Below, in pieces: positions 1 to 8,982 of a DNA stretch of 64,000 nucleotides (position 1 is the first letter of the stretch; every line of letters begins with the position of its first letter). The notes beneath the pieces are model-generated. The model saw nothing but the letters and a program-made list of their open reading frames with translations, was not told the DNA's origin and did no database searches. The DNA comes from Pseudonocardia abyssalis. GTDB lineage: Bacteria; Actinomycetota; Actinomycetes; Mycobacteriales; Pseudonocardiaceae. Where the stretch lies: assembly GCF_019263705.2 (NCBI RefSeq), contig NZ_JADQDK010000001.1:6200001-6264000 (forward strand), read 5' to 3'. A program made the position numbers and the translations under genes.

Positions 1-252
1 CGAGCGGCCCCGCGGGGTCAGCGCGAAGACCTTGCGGCGCCGGCCGCCCGGCTCCTGGTCGACGGTGAGATGGCCGGAGGCGGTGAGGCGGTCGGGCTCC
101 CGGTAGAGCTGGGAGTGCGGGAACGTCCAGAAGTACTCCACGGACTTCCGGACCGCGCTCTCGAGCTCGTACGGCGTCGACGGGCCCCGCAGGTGGATCA
201 GTCCCAGAACGACGTACGAGGTGGGGCTCAGGCGGATTCCGTCCTCGCTCAT
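1..252 (-). CDS. PadR-family transcriptional regulator (3' end off the window)
   Basis: Eighty-four residues of a PadR-type winged-helix regulator are visible; the C-terminus runs off the left edge. The N-terminal segment has the family pattern: a helix around LGLIHLRGPSTPYELE, then SQLYREPDRLTASGHLTVD and a basic wing before KVFALTPRG. The ATG at 252 leaves a 56-nt gap to the divergent acyl-CoA ligase. That gap carries a perfect palindrome, as expected for an autoregulated repressor that also controls its neighbour. The ligand is not inferable. The family call is firm; the regulatory target is inferred from divergent placement. Confidence 0.85.
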   Translation of the reverse strand, partial: MSEDGIRLSPTSYVVLGLIHLRGPSTPYELESAVRKSVEYFWTFPHSQLYREPDRLTASGHLTVDQEPGGRRRKVFALTPRGRS

Positions 253-281
253 GGGCACATCCTCTCCCGACGCTTGACCAC

Positions 282-296
282 CCTCCGAATCGGAGG
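282..296. promoter_or_regulatory. Palindrome between padR and acyl-CoA ligase, candidate PadR operator
   Basis: CCTCCGA and TCGGAGG form a perfect 7-bp inverted repeat around one central base. The site lies in the 56-bp divergent intergenic region. Its right arm contains the GGAGG that could act as the ligase Shine-Dalgarno sequence, so repressor binding and ribosome binding would share bases. The operator role is inferred. Confidence 0.45.
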
Positions 297-308
297 TTGA
301 CTGACGGG

Positions 309-1868
309 ATGGACGTCCCGGAGCCGACCACGATCGGCGCGGCTCTCGATGCGGCCGCCCGCCGCGATCCCGCCGCCCCCGCCCTGGTCGAGGGGCGGGC
401 GGACGGGCGGGAGCCCCGCCGTTGGACCTACGCCGACCTCGCCGACGCGTCCACCCGCGTGGCCCGGGCCCTGCTCACGTCGTTCTCCCCGGGTGACCGC
501 GTCGCGGTGTGGGCGACCAACCGGCCCGAGTGGGTCCTGCTGCAGATGGGCGCGGCGCTCGCCGGGATCGTGCTCGTCACCGTCAACCCGGCCTACCGCG
601 ACAGCGAGGTCGCCTACGTGCTGCGGCAGTCGCGGGCGCACGGGCTGTTCGTCGAGCCGACGGTGCGCTCGCGCGACCTGCTGGCCGTCGCGCTCGGCGT
701 GGCCGCCGACCTGCCGACGCTGCACACGGTCGTCTCCCTCGACGACTGGCCGGACTTCCTGGGAGCCGCCGGGCCGGCCGACCTGCCGTCGGTCGACCCG
801 CGGGAGCCCGCCCAGATCCAGTACACGTCCGGCACCACCGGGTTCCCCAAGGGCGCGTTGCTGTCGCACGGCGGGCTGGCCCTCAACGGCCGCGTCTACG
901 CCGAGACGATCGGGGCGGGGCCGGGCGACGTCTGGGTCAACCCGATGCCGCTGTTCCACACCGCGGGATGCGGCCTCGTGACGCTGGGGGCGCTGCAGAC
1001 GGGCGGCTGTCACGTGCTCCCGCCCGGCTTCGACGCCGACCTGATGCTCGACCTGTTCGAACGGCACCGCGGCACGGTGCTGCTGTCGGTGCCCACGATG
1101 CTCATCCGCATGCTCGACGCCCAGGCGGCGCGGCCCCGCGGCATCGGCGCGTGGCGCCTCGCGACGCTGGGCGGTGCACCGGTCCCCACCGAGCTGGTCC
1201 GGCGGGCGGAGCGTGAGCTGGGGGTGGCGGTGGGCATCGGGTTCGGGCAGACCGAGGCGTCGCCCTACATCACCCACACCGTGCCCGACGACCCGCATCC
1301 CGCGTGGTCCGAGACCGTCGGGCGGCCGCTGCCGGGGGTGGAGGTGCGGGTCGTCGATCCCGGCACCGGGGAGGCGGTCCCGGTCGGGGGATCCGGCGAG
1401 ATCTGCACCCGCGGCCGGTGTGTGATGCTGGAGTACTTCGACGACGACACCGCCACGGCAGCCGCGATCGACGGCGACGGGTGGCTGCACACCGGCGACG
1501 TCGGCTCGCTGGACGAGCACGGCTACCTGCGCCTCAGCGGGCGGATCACGGACCTGATCATCCGCGGTGGGGAGAACATCTACCCGCGCGAGGTCGAGGA
1601 CGTGCTGTACGGGCACGGCGCCGTGGCGCACGCCGCGGTGGTCGGCCTGCCCGACGAGCACTGGGGCGAGATCGTCGCCGCGTTCGTCCAGCCGCGCGAC
1701 GGTCGCGGGATCGACGTGACCGAACTGGAGGCGTTGTGCCGCACCGCGTTGGCGTCCTACAAGGTTCCGCGCGTCTGGCAGGTCGTCGACGGGTTCCCGC
1801 AGACGGCGTCGGGCAAGATCCAGAAGTTCGTGCTGCGCGACGACTGGATGGCCGCACACCCGCGATGA
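309..1868 (+). CDS. Class I adenylate-forming acyl-CoA ligase (FadD-like)
   Basis: This 519-residue enzyme should activate a carboxylic acid to an acyl-adenylate and then an acyl-CoA. The P-loop-like motif YTSGTTGFPKG lies near residue 170, the GWLHTGDVG hinge motif near 390 and the catalytic-lysine motif GKIQK near 502. The length is normal for medium/long-chain acyl-CoA synthetases. ATG 309 is chosen because GGAGG lies 12 nt upstream; a TTG at 297 would directly abut that GGAGG. The gene faces a PadR regulator across a palindrome, so inducible use of an unusual acid is plausible. Substrate specificity cannot be read. Confidence 0.88.
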   Translation: MDVPEPTTIGAALDAAARRDPAAPALVEGRADGREPRRWTYADLADASTRVARALLTSFSPGDRVAVWATNRPEWVLLQMGAALAGIVLVTVNPAYRDSEVAYVLRQSRAHGLFVEPTVRSRDLLAVALGVAADLPTLHTVVSLDDWPDFLGAAGPADLPSVDPREPAQIQYTSGTTGFPKGALLSHGGLALNGRVYAETIGAGPGDVWVNPMPLFHTAGCGLVTLGALQTGGCHVLPPGFDADLMLDLFERHRGTVLLSVPTMLIRMLDAQAARPRGIGAWRLATLGGAPVPTELVRRAERELGVAVGIGFGQTEASPYITHTVPDDPHPAWSETVGRPLPGVEVRVVDPGTGEAVPVGGSGEICTRGRCVMLEYFDDDTATAAAIDGDGWLHTGDVGSLDEHGYLRLSGRITDLIIRGGENIYPREVEDVLYGHGAVAHAAVVGLPDEHWGEIVAAFVQPRDGRGIDVTELEALCRTALASYKVPRVWQVVDGFPQTASGKIQKFVLRDDWMAAHPR

Positions 1869-1901
1869 ACGCGGTCGTCGCACTGCGACGAGGCGGCATG
1901 G

Positions 1902-1975
1902 GGTGAGTGACGGGACTTGAACCCGCGGCCCCCTGGACCACAACCAGGTGCTCTACCAGCTGAGCTACACCCACC
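1902..1975 (-). tRNA. tRNA-His (anticodon GTG)
   Basis: On the minus strand a full cloverleaf can be drawn. The 7-bp acceptor stem pairs GTGGGTG with CACTCAC, with one G-U. The D-arm carries AGCTGGTAGAGC, the anticodon loop TTGTGGT and the T-arm GGTTCAAGTCC. The extra 5' G at position -1 (1975) faces C73, the hallmark of bacterial tRNA-His. CCA is not encoded. The tRNA-His next to oligoribonuclease is a familiar actinobacterial arrangement. Confidence 0.96.
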
Positions 1976-2030
1976 ATGCGCACCGGCCGGAGCCGGGAAC
2001 CGCTCCAGCTTAACGTGACCCCGCGAGCCG

Positions 2031-2633
2031 TTAACCCCGGGGTGCGAGCGCTGCGGCCACGGCCTGAGCCTGCTCGGTGCTCGGGCCGGGCTGGGCGACG
2101 AACAGCGTGCCGCGGTAGTAGGCGAGCTCGCGGATCGACTCCTCGATGTCGGCGAGTGCGCGGTGGGCGAGGCCCTTCTCCGGCTTCGCGTAGAACACCC
2201 GCGGGAACCAGCGGCGGCACAGCTCCTTGATCGAGCTGACGTCGACCATGCGGTAGTGCAGGTGGGCGTCGAGCTCGGGCATGTCGCGGCCGATGAAGCC
2301 GCGGTCGGTGCCGATGGAGTTGCCGGCGAGCGGGGCGGTGCGGACGTCGGGGACGTGCTCCCTGACGTAGGCGAGCACCTGCTCCTCGGCCTCGCGCAGC
2401 GTCACCGCGGAGCGGCGGACCTCCTCGGTGAGGCCGGAGTGCGCGTGCATGTCGCGGACCACGTCGGGCATCGCGGCGAGCGCGGACTCGTCGGCGTGGA
2501 TGACGACGTCCACCCCCTCGCCGAGCACGTTCAGGTCACCGTCGGTGACCAGGCAGGCGATCTCGATCAGAGCGTCGCTCTGCAGGTCGAGGCCGGTCAT
2601 CTCGCAGTCGATCCACACCAGACGGTCGTTCAC
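2031..2633 (-). CDS. orn: Oligoribonuclease (DEDDh 3'-5' exoribonuclease)
   Basis: Orn finishes RNA and c-di-GMP turnover by degrading 2-5-nt oligoribonucleotides in the cytoplasm. Residues 9-11 (D-C-E in [10 protein letters not shown]) are the first DEDDh acids. The segments [18 protein letters not shown] and [12 protein letters not shown] supply the rest of the exonuclease fold. The GTG at 2633 gives 200 residues, the usual length; an in-frame ATG at 2699 would add a non-conserved, Pro/Ala-rich extension. The gene is divergent from the HerA-like ATPase and sits beside tRNA-His. Confidence 0.95.
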   Translation of the reverse strand: MNDRLVWIDCEMTGLDLQSDALIEIACLVTDGDLNVLGEGVDVVIHADESALAAMPDVVRDMHAHSGLTEEVRRSAVTLREAEEQVLAYVREHVPDVRTAPLAGNSIGTDRGFIGRDMPELDAHLHYRMVDVSSIKELCRRWFPRVFYAKPEKGLAHRALADIEESIRELAYYRGTLFVAQPGPSTEQAQAVAAALAPRG

Positions 2634-2709
2634 CCCGCCAGCGTAGGCGCTGGTCGGCGGCACGGCCGGGTTCCCGTGCGGCGCGTCGGTGGCGGACATG
2701 ATCGGGCGA

Positions 2710-2715
2710 TAGGGT
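2710..2715 (+). promoter_or_regulatory. Likely -10 box of a leaderless promoter (TAGGGT)
   Basis: TAGGGT fits the TANNNT -10 pattern and ends 7 nt before GTG 2723. Transcription would therefore begin at or next to the start codon. The same spacing recurs before several other genes in this window. Confidence 0.5.
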
Positions 2716-2722
2716 GCGCGCC

Positions 2723-4258
2723 GTGGGGGACAACACCGCAGCACAGGAGATCGCGTCCGGCTACGCCACCGAGGGGGCGGCGCTGGAACTGGGGGCCGTC
2801 CTGGTCGACGGCGTCGTGGACCCGACGGCGCGGGTGCGCATCCCGTTCGCCACCCTGAACCGGCACGGGCTCGTCGCGGGCGCCACCGGAACCGGCAAGA
2901 CGAAGACGCTGCAGGGCCTGGCCGAGCAGCTCTCGAACGCCGGCGTCCCGGTGCTGCTGGCCGACGTCAAGGGCGACCTGTCCGGGCTGTCGCGGCCCGG
3001 CGAGCCCGGCCCGAAGATCGACGCGCGGGCGCGGGACACCGGCGACGACTGGACGCCCACCGCGTACCCCGTGGAGTTCCTGTCACTGGGTGGCACGAGC
3101 TCCGCGGTGCCGATCCGGGCGACGATCACGCAGTTCGGCCCGATCCTGCTGAGCAAGGTGCTCGACCTCAACGACACGCAGGAGTCGACGCTCGGCCTGA
3201 TCTTCCACTGGGCCGACAAGCAGGGCCTGCCGCTGCTCGACACCAAGGACCTGCGTGCGGTCATCCAGCACCTCACCAGCGACGAGGGCAAGGCCGACCT
3301 CAAGGGCATCGGCGGCGTCTCATCCGCCACGGCCGGGGTCATCCTGCGCGCACTGGTCAACCTGGAGGCCGCGGGCGGCGAGGACTTCTTCGGCGAGCCC
3401 GAGTTCGAGCCGTCCGACCTGATCCGCCTGGTCGAGGGCAAGGGTGTCGTCACGCTGCTGGAGCTGGCCGACCAGGCCGCCAACCCGCGCCTGTTCTCCA
3501 CATTCCTCATGTGGCTGCTCGCCGAGCTCTACGAGGAGCTGCCCGAGGCGGGCGACCTCGACAAGCCCAAGCTCGTCTTCTTCTTCGACGAGGCGCACCT
3601 GCTGTTCAACGACGCGTCGAAGGCGTTCCTGGAGCGCATCGAGCAGACCGTGAAGCTCATCCGGTCCAAGGGCGTCGGCGTCTTCTTCTGCACCCAGCTG
3701 CCCACCGACGTGCCCAACAACGTCCTCAGCCAGCTCGGTGCGCGCATCCAGCACGCCCTGCGCGCGTTCACCCCCGAGGACCAGACGGCGCTGCGCAAGA
3801 CCGTCAAGACCTACCCGAACACGAAGCACTACGACATGGAGGAGGCGCTCACCTCTCTCGGCACCGGCGAGGCGATCGTCACGGTGCTCTCCGAGCGCGG
3901 GGCGCCGACCCCCGTCGCGTGGTCCCGGATGCGGGCCCCGCGGTCGCTGATGGCGGCGATCGGGGAGGACGCAGTCACCGCCGCGGCCACGGCGTCGCCC
4001 CTGTTCGGGAAGTACGGCACGACCGTCGACCGCGAGTCGGCCTACGAGAAGTTGACGGCGAAGATCGCCGAGGTGCCGCCGCCCCCCGCCCCGGCCGACG
4101 CGCCGCCCGCCCGCGAGGAGCGTCGCGAGCGCGAGGAGCCGGGGTTCGTGGAGAAGGCGTTCGGTTCGCCGGTCGTGAAGTCGTTCCTGCGCTCCGCGGC
4201 CAGCGCGCTGGGACGAGAGATCACCCGCGGGATGTTCGGGACGCGCCGCAGGCGCTGA
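2723..4258 (+). CDS. HerA/VirB4-like ATPase of the DUF853 (YjgR) family
   Basis: This 511-residue cytoplasmic P-loop ATPase has its Walker A at residues 53-61 ([10 protein letters not shown]) and a Walker B near 283-290 ([11 protein letters not shown]). The segment [17 protein letters not shown] further on is a typical HerA-like helicase feature. Its fold is that of hexameric DNA-pumping translocases, but the DUF853 branch has no settled role. The C-terminus is Pro/Ala/Arg/Glu-rich and basic. GTG 2723 is chosen over the GTG at 2714 because a -10-like TAGGGT covers 2714. No NurA-like partner is adjacent. Confidence 0.85.
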   Translation: MGDNTAAQEIASGYATEGAALELGAVLVDGVVDPTARVRIPFATLNRHGLVAGATGTGKTKTLQGLAEQLSNAGVPVLLADVKGDLSGLSRPGEPGPKIDARARDTGDDWTPTAYPVEFLSLGGTSSAVPIRATITQFGPILLSKVLDLNDTQESTLGLIFHWADKQGLPLLDTKDLRAVIQHLTSDEGKADLKGIGGVSSATAGVILRALVNLEAAGGEDFFGEPEFEPSDLIRLVEGKGVVTLLELADQAANPRLFSTFLMWLLAELYEELPEAGDLDKPKLVFFFDEAHLLFNDASKAFLERIEQTVKLIRSKGVGVFFCTQLPTDVPNNVLSQLGARIQHALRAFTPEDQTALRKTVKTYPNTKHYDMEEALTSLGTGEAIVTVLSERGAPTPVAWSRMRAPRSLMAAIGEDAVTAAATASPLFGKYGTTVDRESAYEKLTAKIAEVPPPPAPADAPPAREERREREEPGFVEKAFGSPVVKSFLRSAASALGREITRGMFGTRRRR

Positions 4259-4275
4259 CGCCGAGGGCCGCAGAA

Positions 4276-4296
4276 CGAACACGTTCGGTCACGAAC
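4276..4296. promoter_or_regulatory. Overlapping inverted repeats upstream of the beta-helix gene
   Basis: CGAAC-AC-GTTCG-GTCA-CGAAC forms two nested palindromes that share the central GTTCG. They lie in the 139-bp gap between the HerA-like gene and the secreted beta-helix protein, about 75 bp before a CATACT -10-like box at 4372-4377. They could be an operator or part of a terminator. The 2-bp and 4-bp spacers were compared with the actinobacterial SOS box and do not fit it well. Confidence 0.3.
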
Positions 4297-4397
4297 GGAA
4301 CGAGAACGACGCGAAACGACCACACCCCTGGGCCGATCGGCACGTTAGGGACTGCAGTACGTGATCGCGCTCATACTCGATGCCATTGGGGTTCGTG

Positions 4398-5789
4398 ATG
4401 TCGGCACTTCTCGTCCATCGGAAGAAGGCGCTCGCGGTCCTCGCCACCGCAGGCCTGCTCGGCGTCGGGGTGGTGACGGCCACCGCTGCATCGGCCGCGC
4501 CGCCGGTCCCGGCGCCCGCGGGCGCACTGATCGTCGGCGAGGACTCGTCGACGTGCCCCGACCCCGCGTTCGCGATGATCGGCGACGCCGTCGACGCGGC
4601 GGCGGCGGGCGACACCGTCTACGTCTGCGCCGGTGAGTACGACGAGGACGTCGACGTCGACAAGTCGCTGACCTTCCTCGGCGCCCAGCACGGCGTCGAC
4701 GCCCGGACCGGGCGTACCGACGACGCGGTCGAGTCGATCGTGAGTTCGGCGAGCGGCGCGTTCACCGTCGCCGGTGGTGTCGACGGCGTGACCATCGATG
4801 GGTTCACGCTCCGCGGCAGCGACGGCAACGGCATCGACGCGTTCCAGCGCGGCGCCGGGCACACGATCGTCAACAACGTGTTCGCCGACAACGTCAACGG
4901 GATCAACTTCAACTCCAACGGCTCCGAGCCGACGCTGATCCAGCGCAACCTGTTCGACGGCAACAACCGGGGCGGCGGCGAGGGCGGGCAGGGCGTGTTC
5001 AACACCTCCGGCGCCGCGAACGACGTGCTGGTGTCGGACAACCTGTTCCGCAACCACGGCGTGGCCGCGTTCAACACGATCGGCGACAACCCGCGCTCGA
5101 CCGGGCTGGTGTTCCGCGACAACGAGAGCGTCGACGACGCCACCCTCGCGGTGGTCAACCAGTCCTCCGGCGTCCGGATCGAGTTCAACCGGGCGACCAA
5201 GTCCGCCGCTCTGCCGTCCGGCACCGGGATCCTGCTCGGCGGCAACTCCGACGGACCCGTGGTGCGGGGCAACAAGATCATCGGCGGCAGGGGCGTCGGG
5301 ATCGGCGTCATCTCGGCGTTCGGCGCCCCCAACACCGACGTGCTGGTCGAGGCCAACCTGGTCACCGGCCGCGACGTCGGCATCGGCGTCTCGGGACCGC
5401 ACGACGACACCGTGACGATCCGCTTCAACGGGGTCTTCGACAGCCGGGGCGAGGGCGCGGCCAACGGCTTCGGCATCCGCCTGCTCGGCGACACCGACGG
5501 CGTCGTCGTCGCCAAGAACGCGGTGCTCGGCAGCCGGCAGCTCGACTGCAGCGACGCCTCGACCGGTGGCGGTACCGCCGGTACTGCCAACATGTGGCTG
5601 CTGAACATCGGGGCCTCCAGCGACCCGACCGGCCTGTGCCTGCCCGGCGCGCTCCCGCCCGGCGTGCCCGGTGAGGACGACGACGGCGGTCACGGTGGCG
5701 GGGAGCACGGTGGCGGGGAGCACGGTGGCGGGGAGCACGGTGGCGGGGAGCACGGCGGCGGCAAGGACTGGCACGGCCCCGGGAAGTAG
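4398..5789 (+). CDS. Secreted right-handed parallel beta-helix protein
   Basis: The 463-residue product begins with a Sec signal peptide: a basic HRKK, a hydrophobic AVLATAGLLGVGVV, and a cut near AASA-APP. The body is a repetitive solenoid rich in NxF/NxI turns such as NNVFADNVNGINFNSNG, matching the pectate-lyase/NosD-like parallel beta-helix superfamily. Known members bind or cleave polysaccharides or act as surface proteins; no catalytic triad is recognised here. The C-terminus is a GGGEH repeat tail that may bind metal or the wall. ATG 4398 is preferred to ATG 4380 because a CATACT -10 box puts the transcript start after 4380. Confidence 0.75.
   Translation: MSALLVHRKKALAVLATAGLLGVGVVTATAASAAPPVPAPAGALIVGEDSSTCPDPAFAMIGDAVDAAAAGDTVYVCAGEYDEDVDVDKSLTFLGAQHGVDARTGRTDDAVESIVSSASGAFTVAGGVDGVTIDGFTLRGSDGNGIDAFQRGAGHTIVNNVFADNVNGINFNSNGSEPTLIQRNLFDGNNRGGGEGGQGVFNTSGAANDVLVSDNLFRNHGVAAFNTIGDNPRSTGLVFRDNESVDDATLAVVNQSSGVRIEFNRATKSAALPSGTGILLGGNSDGPVVRGNKIIGGRGVGIGVISAFGAPNTDVLVEANLVTGRDVGIGVSGPHDDTVTIRFNGVFDSRGEGAANGFGIRLLGDTDGVVVAKNAVLGSRQLDCSDASTGGGTAGTANMWLLNIGASSDPTGLCLPGALPPGVPGEDDDGGHGGGEHGGGEHGGGEHGGGEHGGGKDWHGPGK
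5691..5765 (+). repeat. 15-bp tandem repeat encoding the GGGEH tail
   Basis: Four identical 15-bp units (CACGGTGGCGGGGAG) run from 5691 to 5750 and a fifth, diverged unit follows. Each unit encodes H-G-G-G-E. Perfect DNA identity suggests recent expansion or slippage, so the tail length may vary between strains. Confidence 0.9.
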
Positions 5790-5799
5790 CTCCCGCTGA

Positions 5800-5834
5800 C
5801 GCGGCGCCGGTCGGGATCCCCGACCGGCGCCGCG
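5800..5834. terminator. Bidirectional hairpin terminator between convergent genes
   Basis: A perfect 16-bp stem closes a 3-nt loop in the 45-bp gap between the beta-helix gene and the convergent glycosyltransferase. There is no T-tract, which is normal for GC-rich actinobacterial terminators. It should serve both strands. Confidence 0.8.
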
Positions 5835-6917
5835 CTACGTCCGGACCAGGGACTCCAGCTCGTCGGCGGCCGCACCGGCGCCGTCGCGGGACCGGATCCG
5901 GGCCCCGACGGCGGCCGCGGCACCCCGGTGTGGCCCGTCCCCGAGCAGCGCGGTGACCGCCGCGGCGATCTCCGCCGGCGGGCTGCCCGGCGACAGGGCC
6001 CGCCCCGCCCCCGACGCCTCGACGGCCGCCCCGATCATCGGGTGCACCAGCTGGGGATGCCCAGGCAGGACGAGGACCGGCAGGTCGTTGGCGAGCGCAC
6101 GCACGGTCGTGGCGTGCCCGCCGTGGCCGATCAGCAGGTGGGCGCGGGAGAGCACGTCGGCGTGGTCGAGCCTGCGGTGGAGCCGCACGCCGTCGGGCAC
6201 CCGCAGCACCTCGCCGTCCACCCCGTCGCCGATGCCCACGACCGCGGTGCCGTCCAGGCCGTCGAGCGCGTCGAGCACCCGCTGCAGCAGCTCGGTCCGC
6301 CCCGGGTAGGCGCCGGTGCCGAGGTCGACGGCGACGAGCGCGTCGGGTTCCCGGGCCGGCGGCCGCAGCCGCCCGGTGACGGCGCCGGTGTGCACCGCGC
6401 CGGCGGGCAGCGGGCCGTCCAGGTCGGGGTCGGTGGCCACGAGCACCCGCGCTGCCCGGCCCCACAGCGTCGCGGGCCGCAGCCGCCGCAACCGGGAGGC
6501 GAGCCCGAGTGGCCCGGTTGCCCAGCGCTCGGCGAGGAACCGGTACAGCGTCGGCACCAGCACCGCGGTCGGGATCCCGGAGCGCTCCGCCTCCCGCACG
6601 GCGGCGAGGCAGGTGGCGTCGACGAGCACGACGTCCGGGCGGCGCCGCGCGAGCTCGGCGCGGACGTCGACCCCGGCCCCCGGATCCAGCGCCAGCGCGA
6701 CCCGGGCGGCCAGGAACCGGTTCTCCGGGATGTCCGCGGCCGGGGACAGGGCGGCGGCGTGGGCGTACGCCGCGAACCCGAGGCCGGCACCGTTCACCGC
6801 GGCGTACCGATCGGCGTGGTCGAGCACGCGCACGTCGTGGCCGCGCCGGACGAGCTCCGTGCCGATGACCAGCGGGGTCGTGTCCCCGCCGCGGGCGACG
6901 ATCAGGATGCGGGACAT
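5835..6917 (-). CDS. UDP-glycosyltransferase, GT1/MGT family
   Basis: The 360-residue protein has the GT-B layout of GT1 enzymes. The N-terminal Rossmann half starts MSRILIVARGGDTTPLV. The C-terminal nucleotide-sugar-binding half ends with the signature HGGHATTVRALANDLPVLVLP followed by HPQLVHPMIGAAVEASGAG. Such enzymes glycosylate small molecules (macrolides, polyketides, xenobiotics). No biosynthetic cluster is nearby, so detoxifying glycosylation is as likely as antibiotic decoration. It appears to be a single-gene unit ending at the shared terminator. Confidence 0.82.
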   Translation of the reverse strand: MSRILIVARGGDTTPLVIGTELVRRGHDVRVLDHADRYAAVNGAGLGFAAYAHAAALSPAADIPENRFLAARVALALDPGAGVDVRAELARRRPDVVLVDATCLAAVREAERSGIPTAVLVPTLYRFLAERWATGPLGLASRLRRLRPATLWGRAARVLVATDPDLDGPLPAGAVHTGAVTGRLRPPAREPDALVAVDLGTGAYPGRTELLQRVLDALDGLDGTAVVGIGDGVDGEVLRVPDGVRLHRRLDHADVLSRAHLLIGHGGHATTVRALANDLPVLVLPGHPQLVHPMIGAAVEASGAGRALSPGSPPAEIAAAVTALLGDGPHRGAAAAVGARIRSRDGAGAAADELESLVRT

Positions 6918-7003
6918 CGGGTGTCCTCCGTGCGCGGGTCCGGGCGGGCGCCGTCACCGTACGCGACGTGGGCGGGTCGTCGACGCGGCGCGGGCCGCCG
7001 CCG

Positions 7004-8485
7004 TCACCGGCGCAGGAACGGGGTGATCAGGCCGGGGACGGCGGCGTCGGCGAGGGCCACGCCGTCGGCCGCAGCGACGTCGAGGACGGTGTAGCCGCCC
7101 TGCCCGGCCGCCGTCACCGCCTCGACCGTGACCACCCCGGCCCGGCGCTGGAACACGCTCTGCCGCACCGTCCAGCCGATCACACCGTCGCGCTGCAGCG
7201 CGACGGTGGTGCGCACCAGCGAGCCCTGCCGGGCGACGAGGTAGCGCGCGGTGAGCTGGTGCCCGAGCTGGGCGTAGCGGTCGAGGCCCAGCAGCACGGC
7301 GACGGGGAGCAGCAGCAGCGACGTCGGCCCCGCCCAGCCGGGCCCGAGCAGGAAGGCGGCGGCGCACACCACCACGGCGGGCACGAGGGTGCGGGTGAGG
7401 CGGCGGGTCCGGGCCGCGGCCGGGTGGGTGCGCAGCGCGGCCCCGGTGATCTCCGCGGGGTGCGCGCGCAACGTGGCGGACGCGACGCGGTGCGCCTCCG
7501 CGCGGGGGGCCGGGGGCTGCAGCGCGCCGCCCTGCGCGTCGCGCGAGAGCCCCGTCGACAGGGCCCGGCACTGCGCGCCGCGTCCGAACCGCAGCAGGAC
7601 GGGCTCGCTGATCTCGGCCCCGCGCAGCCGCTGCTCGGCCACCGACAGCGAGCGCTGCGTCAGCAGGCCCCGCTTCACGCGCAGGGTGCCGTCGGCCTCG
7701 CGGGTGAGGCGGTAGCCGTACCAGCGCTCGGCGTAGAGGAGCACCGACCCGACGACGGCCAGCACCAGCAGCACCCCCACGACGACGAGCACGCCCAGCC
7801 AGATCGGGGCGCTCGCGAAGCGGCCCGCGGCGTCGTCGACGGCGCCGATGTCGCGGGGGTCGACGCCCAGGTCGTCGACCAGGTTGAACAGGGTCGCACC
7901 GATCGCGCCGATGCCGGCGATCGAGGAGAACGTGAGCGGGGCGAAGCGCAGCCAGGACCAGTCGAGGCGGGCGAGCAGCTCACCCGGCGCGGCCTCCTGC
8001 GCCGCGACGGCGGCGGGCCCGGACCGGTCCAGCAGCTCGCGGCGCAGGAGATCGGCCTCGGCCCTGCTGACGGCGTCGAGGCTCAGCCCGGCCGACTCCA
8101 GCGGCGATCCCGACGCCGCCCCCACCTGCACCACCGACAGCCCGAACGCGCGGTGCAGCAGCCGGGCGGTGAGGTCGACGGAGCGGATGCGGTCGCGCGG
8201 AACCGAGCGGCGCTGGCGGCGCAGCCACCCGGTGTGCAGCTCCACGCGGTCCGCCGTGATCCGGTACCGCGTCGTGCGCCAGCGGACGATCCCGGCCAGC
8301 ACCACGACCCCGGCCGCGACGGCGGCGATCCAGAGCCGGACCGGGTCGCCGGTGCCGCCGGTGACCAGCAGGATCAGCACCAGCGGGACCAGTCGCCCGA
8401 GGCTGCCCAGCGGGCCGACGACGAGCATCCGCGGATCGAGCCGGCGCCACGGCTGCTCGCCGACGACCTGGTCGACGGCGGTCAC
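7004..8485 (-). CDS. Membrane protein with bPH2 domains (YdbT-like)
   Basis: The 493-residue integral membrane protein has hydrophobic hairpins near residues 25-65, 175-200, 220-255 and 370-410. Three bacterial PH-like (bPH2) segments contain motifs such as TTRYRITADRVELHTGWL and YGYRLTREADGTLRVKRGLL. It overlaps the smaller PH gene by GTGA (8482-8485). In Bacillus the paired ydbS/ydbT genes have been tied to resistance against an antimicrobial peptide. That is family knowledge, not something shown here. The pairing strongly suggests one membrane complex. Confidence 0.82.
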   Translation of the reverse strand: MTAVDQVVGEQPWRRLDPRMLVVGPLGSLGRLVPLVLILLVTGGTGDPVRLWIAAVAAGVVVLAGIVRWRTTRYRITADRVELHTGWLRRQRRSVPRDRIRSVDLTARLLHRAFGLSVVQVGAASGSPLESAGLSLDAVSRAEADLLRRELLDRSGPAAVAAQEAAPGELLARLDWSWLRFAPLTFSSIAGIGAIGATLFNLVDDLGVDPRDIGAVDDAAGRFASAPIWLGVLVVVGVLLVLAVVGSVLLYAERWYGYRLTREADGTLRVKRGLLTQRSLSVAEQRLRGAEISEPVLLRFGRGAQCRALSTGLSRDAQGGALQPPAPRAEAHRVASATLRAHPAEITGAALRTHPAAARTRRLTRTLVPAVVVCAAAFLLGPGWAGPTSLLLLPVAVLLGLDRYAQLGHQLTARYLVARQGSLVRTTVALQRDGVIGWTVRQSVFQRRAGVVTVEAVTAAGQGGYTVLDVAAADGVALADAAVPGLITPFLRR

Positions 8486-8982
8486 GTCGCGTCGCCCGGG
8501 GTGGCCTGCGTCGTCTCGGTCAGGGTGCGGGCCAGCTCGGCGGCCTCCCGCGCGTCGAGCCCGGCGATCTTCACGGCGCCGCGGGCCGAGGCCGTCGTCA
8601 CGGTGACGGTGGCCAGCTTCAGGAGCTGCTGGAGCGGCCCGTGCTGGGTGTCGACGGTCTGCACGCGCGAGATCGGCGCGATCCGCCACTCCCGCACGAG
8701 CCAGCCCGACAACGTGTAGACGGCCTCGTCGGTGATCTCCCACCGGTGGATGCGGAACAGGATGCGCGGGACGACGAGCACGTAGACGAGGACGACGGCG
8801 ACGGTGGCCGCGAGCGGGTACGCCCAGGCGGGTGCGCCCGTCGTCAGCAGGAGGACGAGCTGGGGCCCGCCGAGCGCCACCAGCCACAGGAGCGCCCGCA
8901 GCTGCCACCAGCGCACGGCCCGCGGGCTCACCTGGTGCGCGGGCGGGCGCAGCGGCGGTTCGACGGTCATGGCGCCGATCAT
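8482..8982 (-). CDS. Small PH-domain membrane protein (YdbS-like)
   Basis: The 166-residue protein has two N-terminal transmembrane helices near residues 30-75 and then one bPH2 domain (RIHRWEITDEAVYTLSGWLV, then RVQTVDTQHGPLQQLLKLAT). The start ATG at 8982 overlaps the stop of the upstream acyl-CoA dehydrogenase-like gene (ATGA). The gene overlaps the larger partner by GTGA, giving a translationally coupled three-gene unit. ATG 8970 is an alternative start. Confidence 0.85.
   Translation of the reverse strand: MIGAMTVEPPLRPPAHQVSPRAVRWWQLRALLWLVALGGPQLVLLLTTGAPAWAYPLAATVAVVLVYVLVVPRILFRIHRWEITDEAVYTLSGWLVREWRIAPISRVQTVDTQHGPLQQLLKLATVTVTTASARGAVKIAGLDAREAAELARTLTETTQATPGDAT

Noticed and set aside
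249..1943. Long minus-strand open frame opposite the acyl-CoA ligase
   Set aside because: Composition is Arg/Gly/Pro/His-rich and without motifs; the plus frame carries a complete ligase.
4276..4296. Possible LexA (SOS) box
   Set aside because: Actinobacterial SOS boxes need GAAC-N4-GTTC; here the spacers between the outward-facing arms are 2 bp, and the 4-bp spacer has the arms in the opposite order.
5691..5765. Short CRISPR-like direct repeats
   Set aside because: They are in-frame codons for a GGGEH protein tail, with no spacers.
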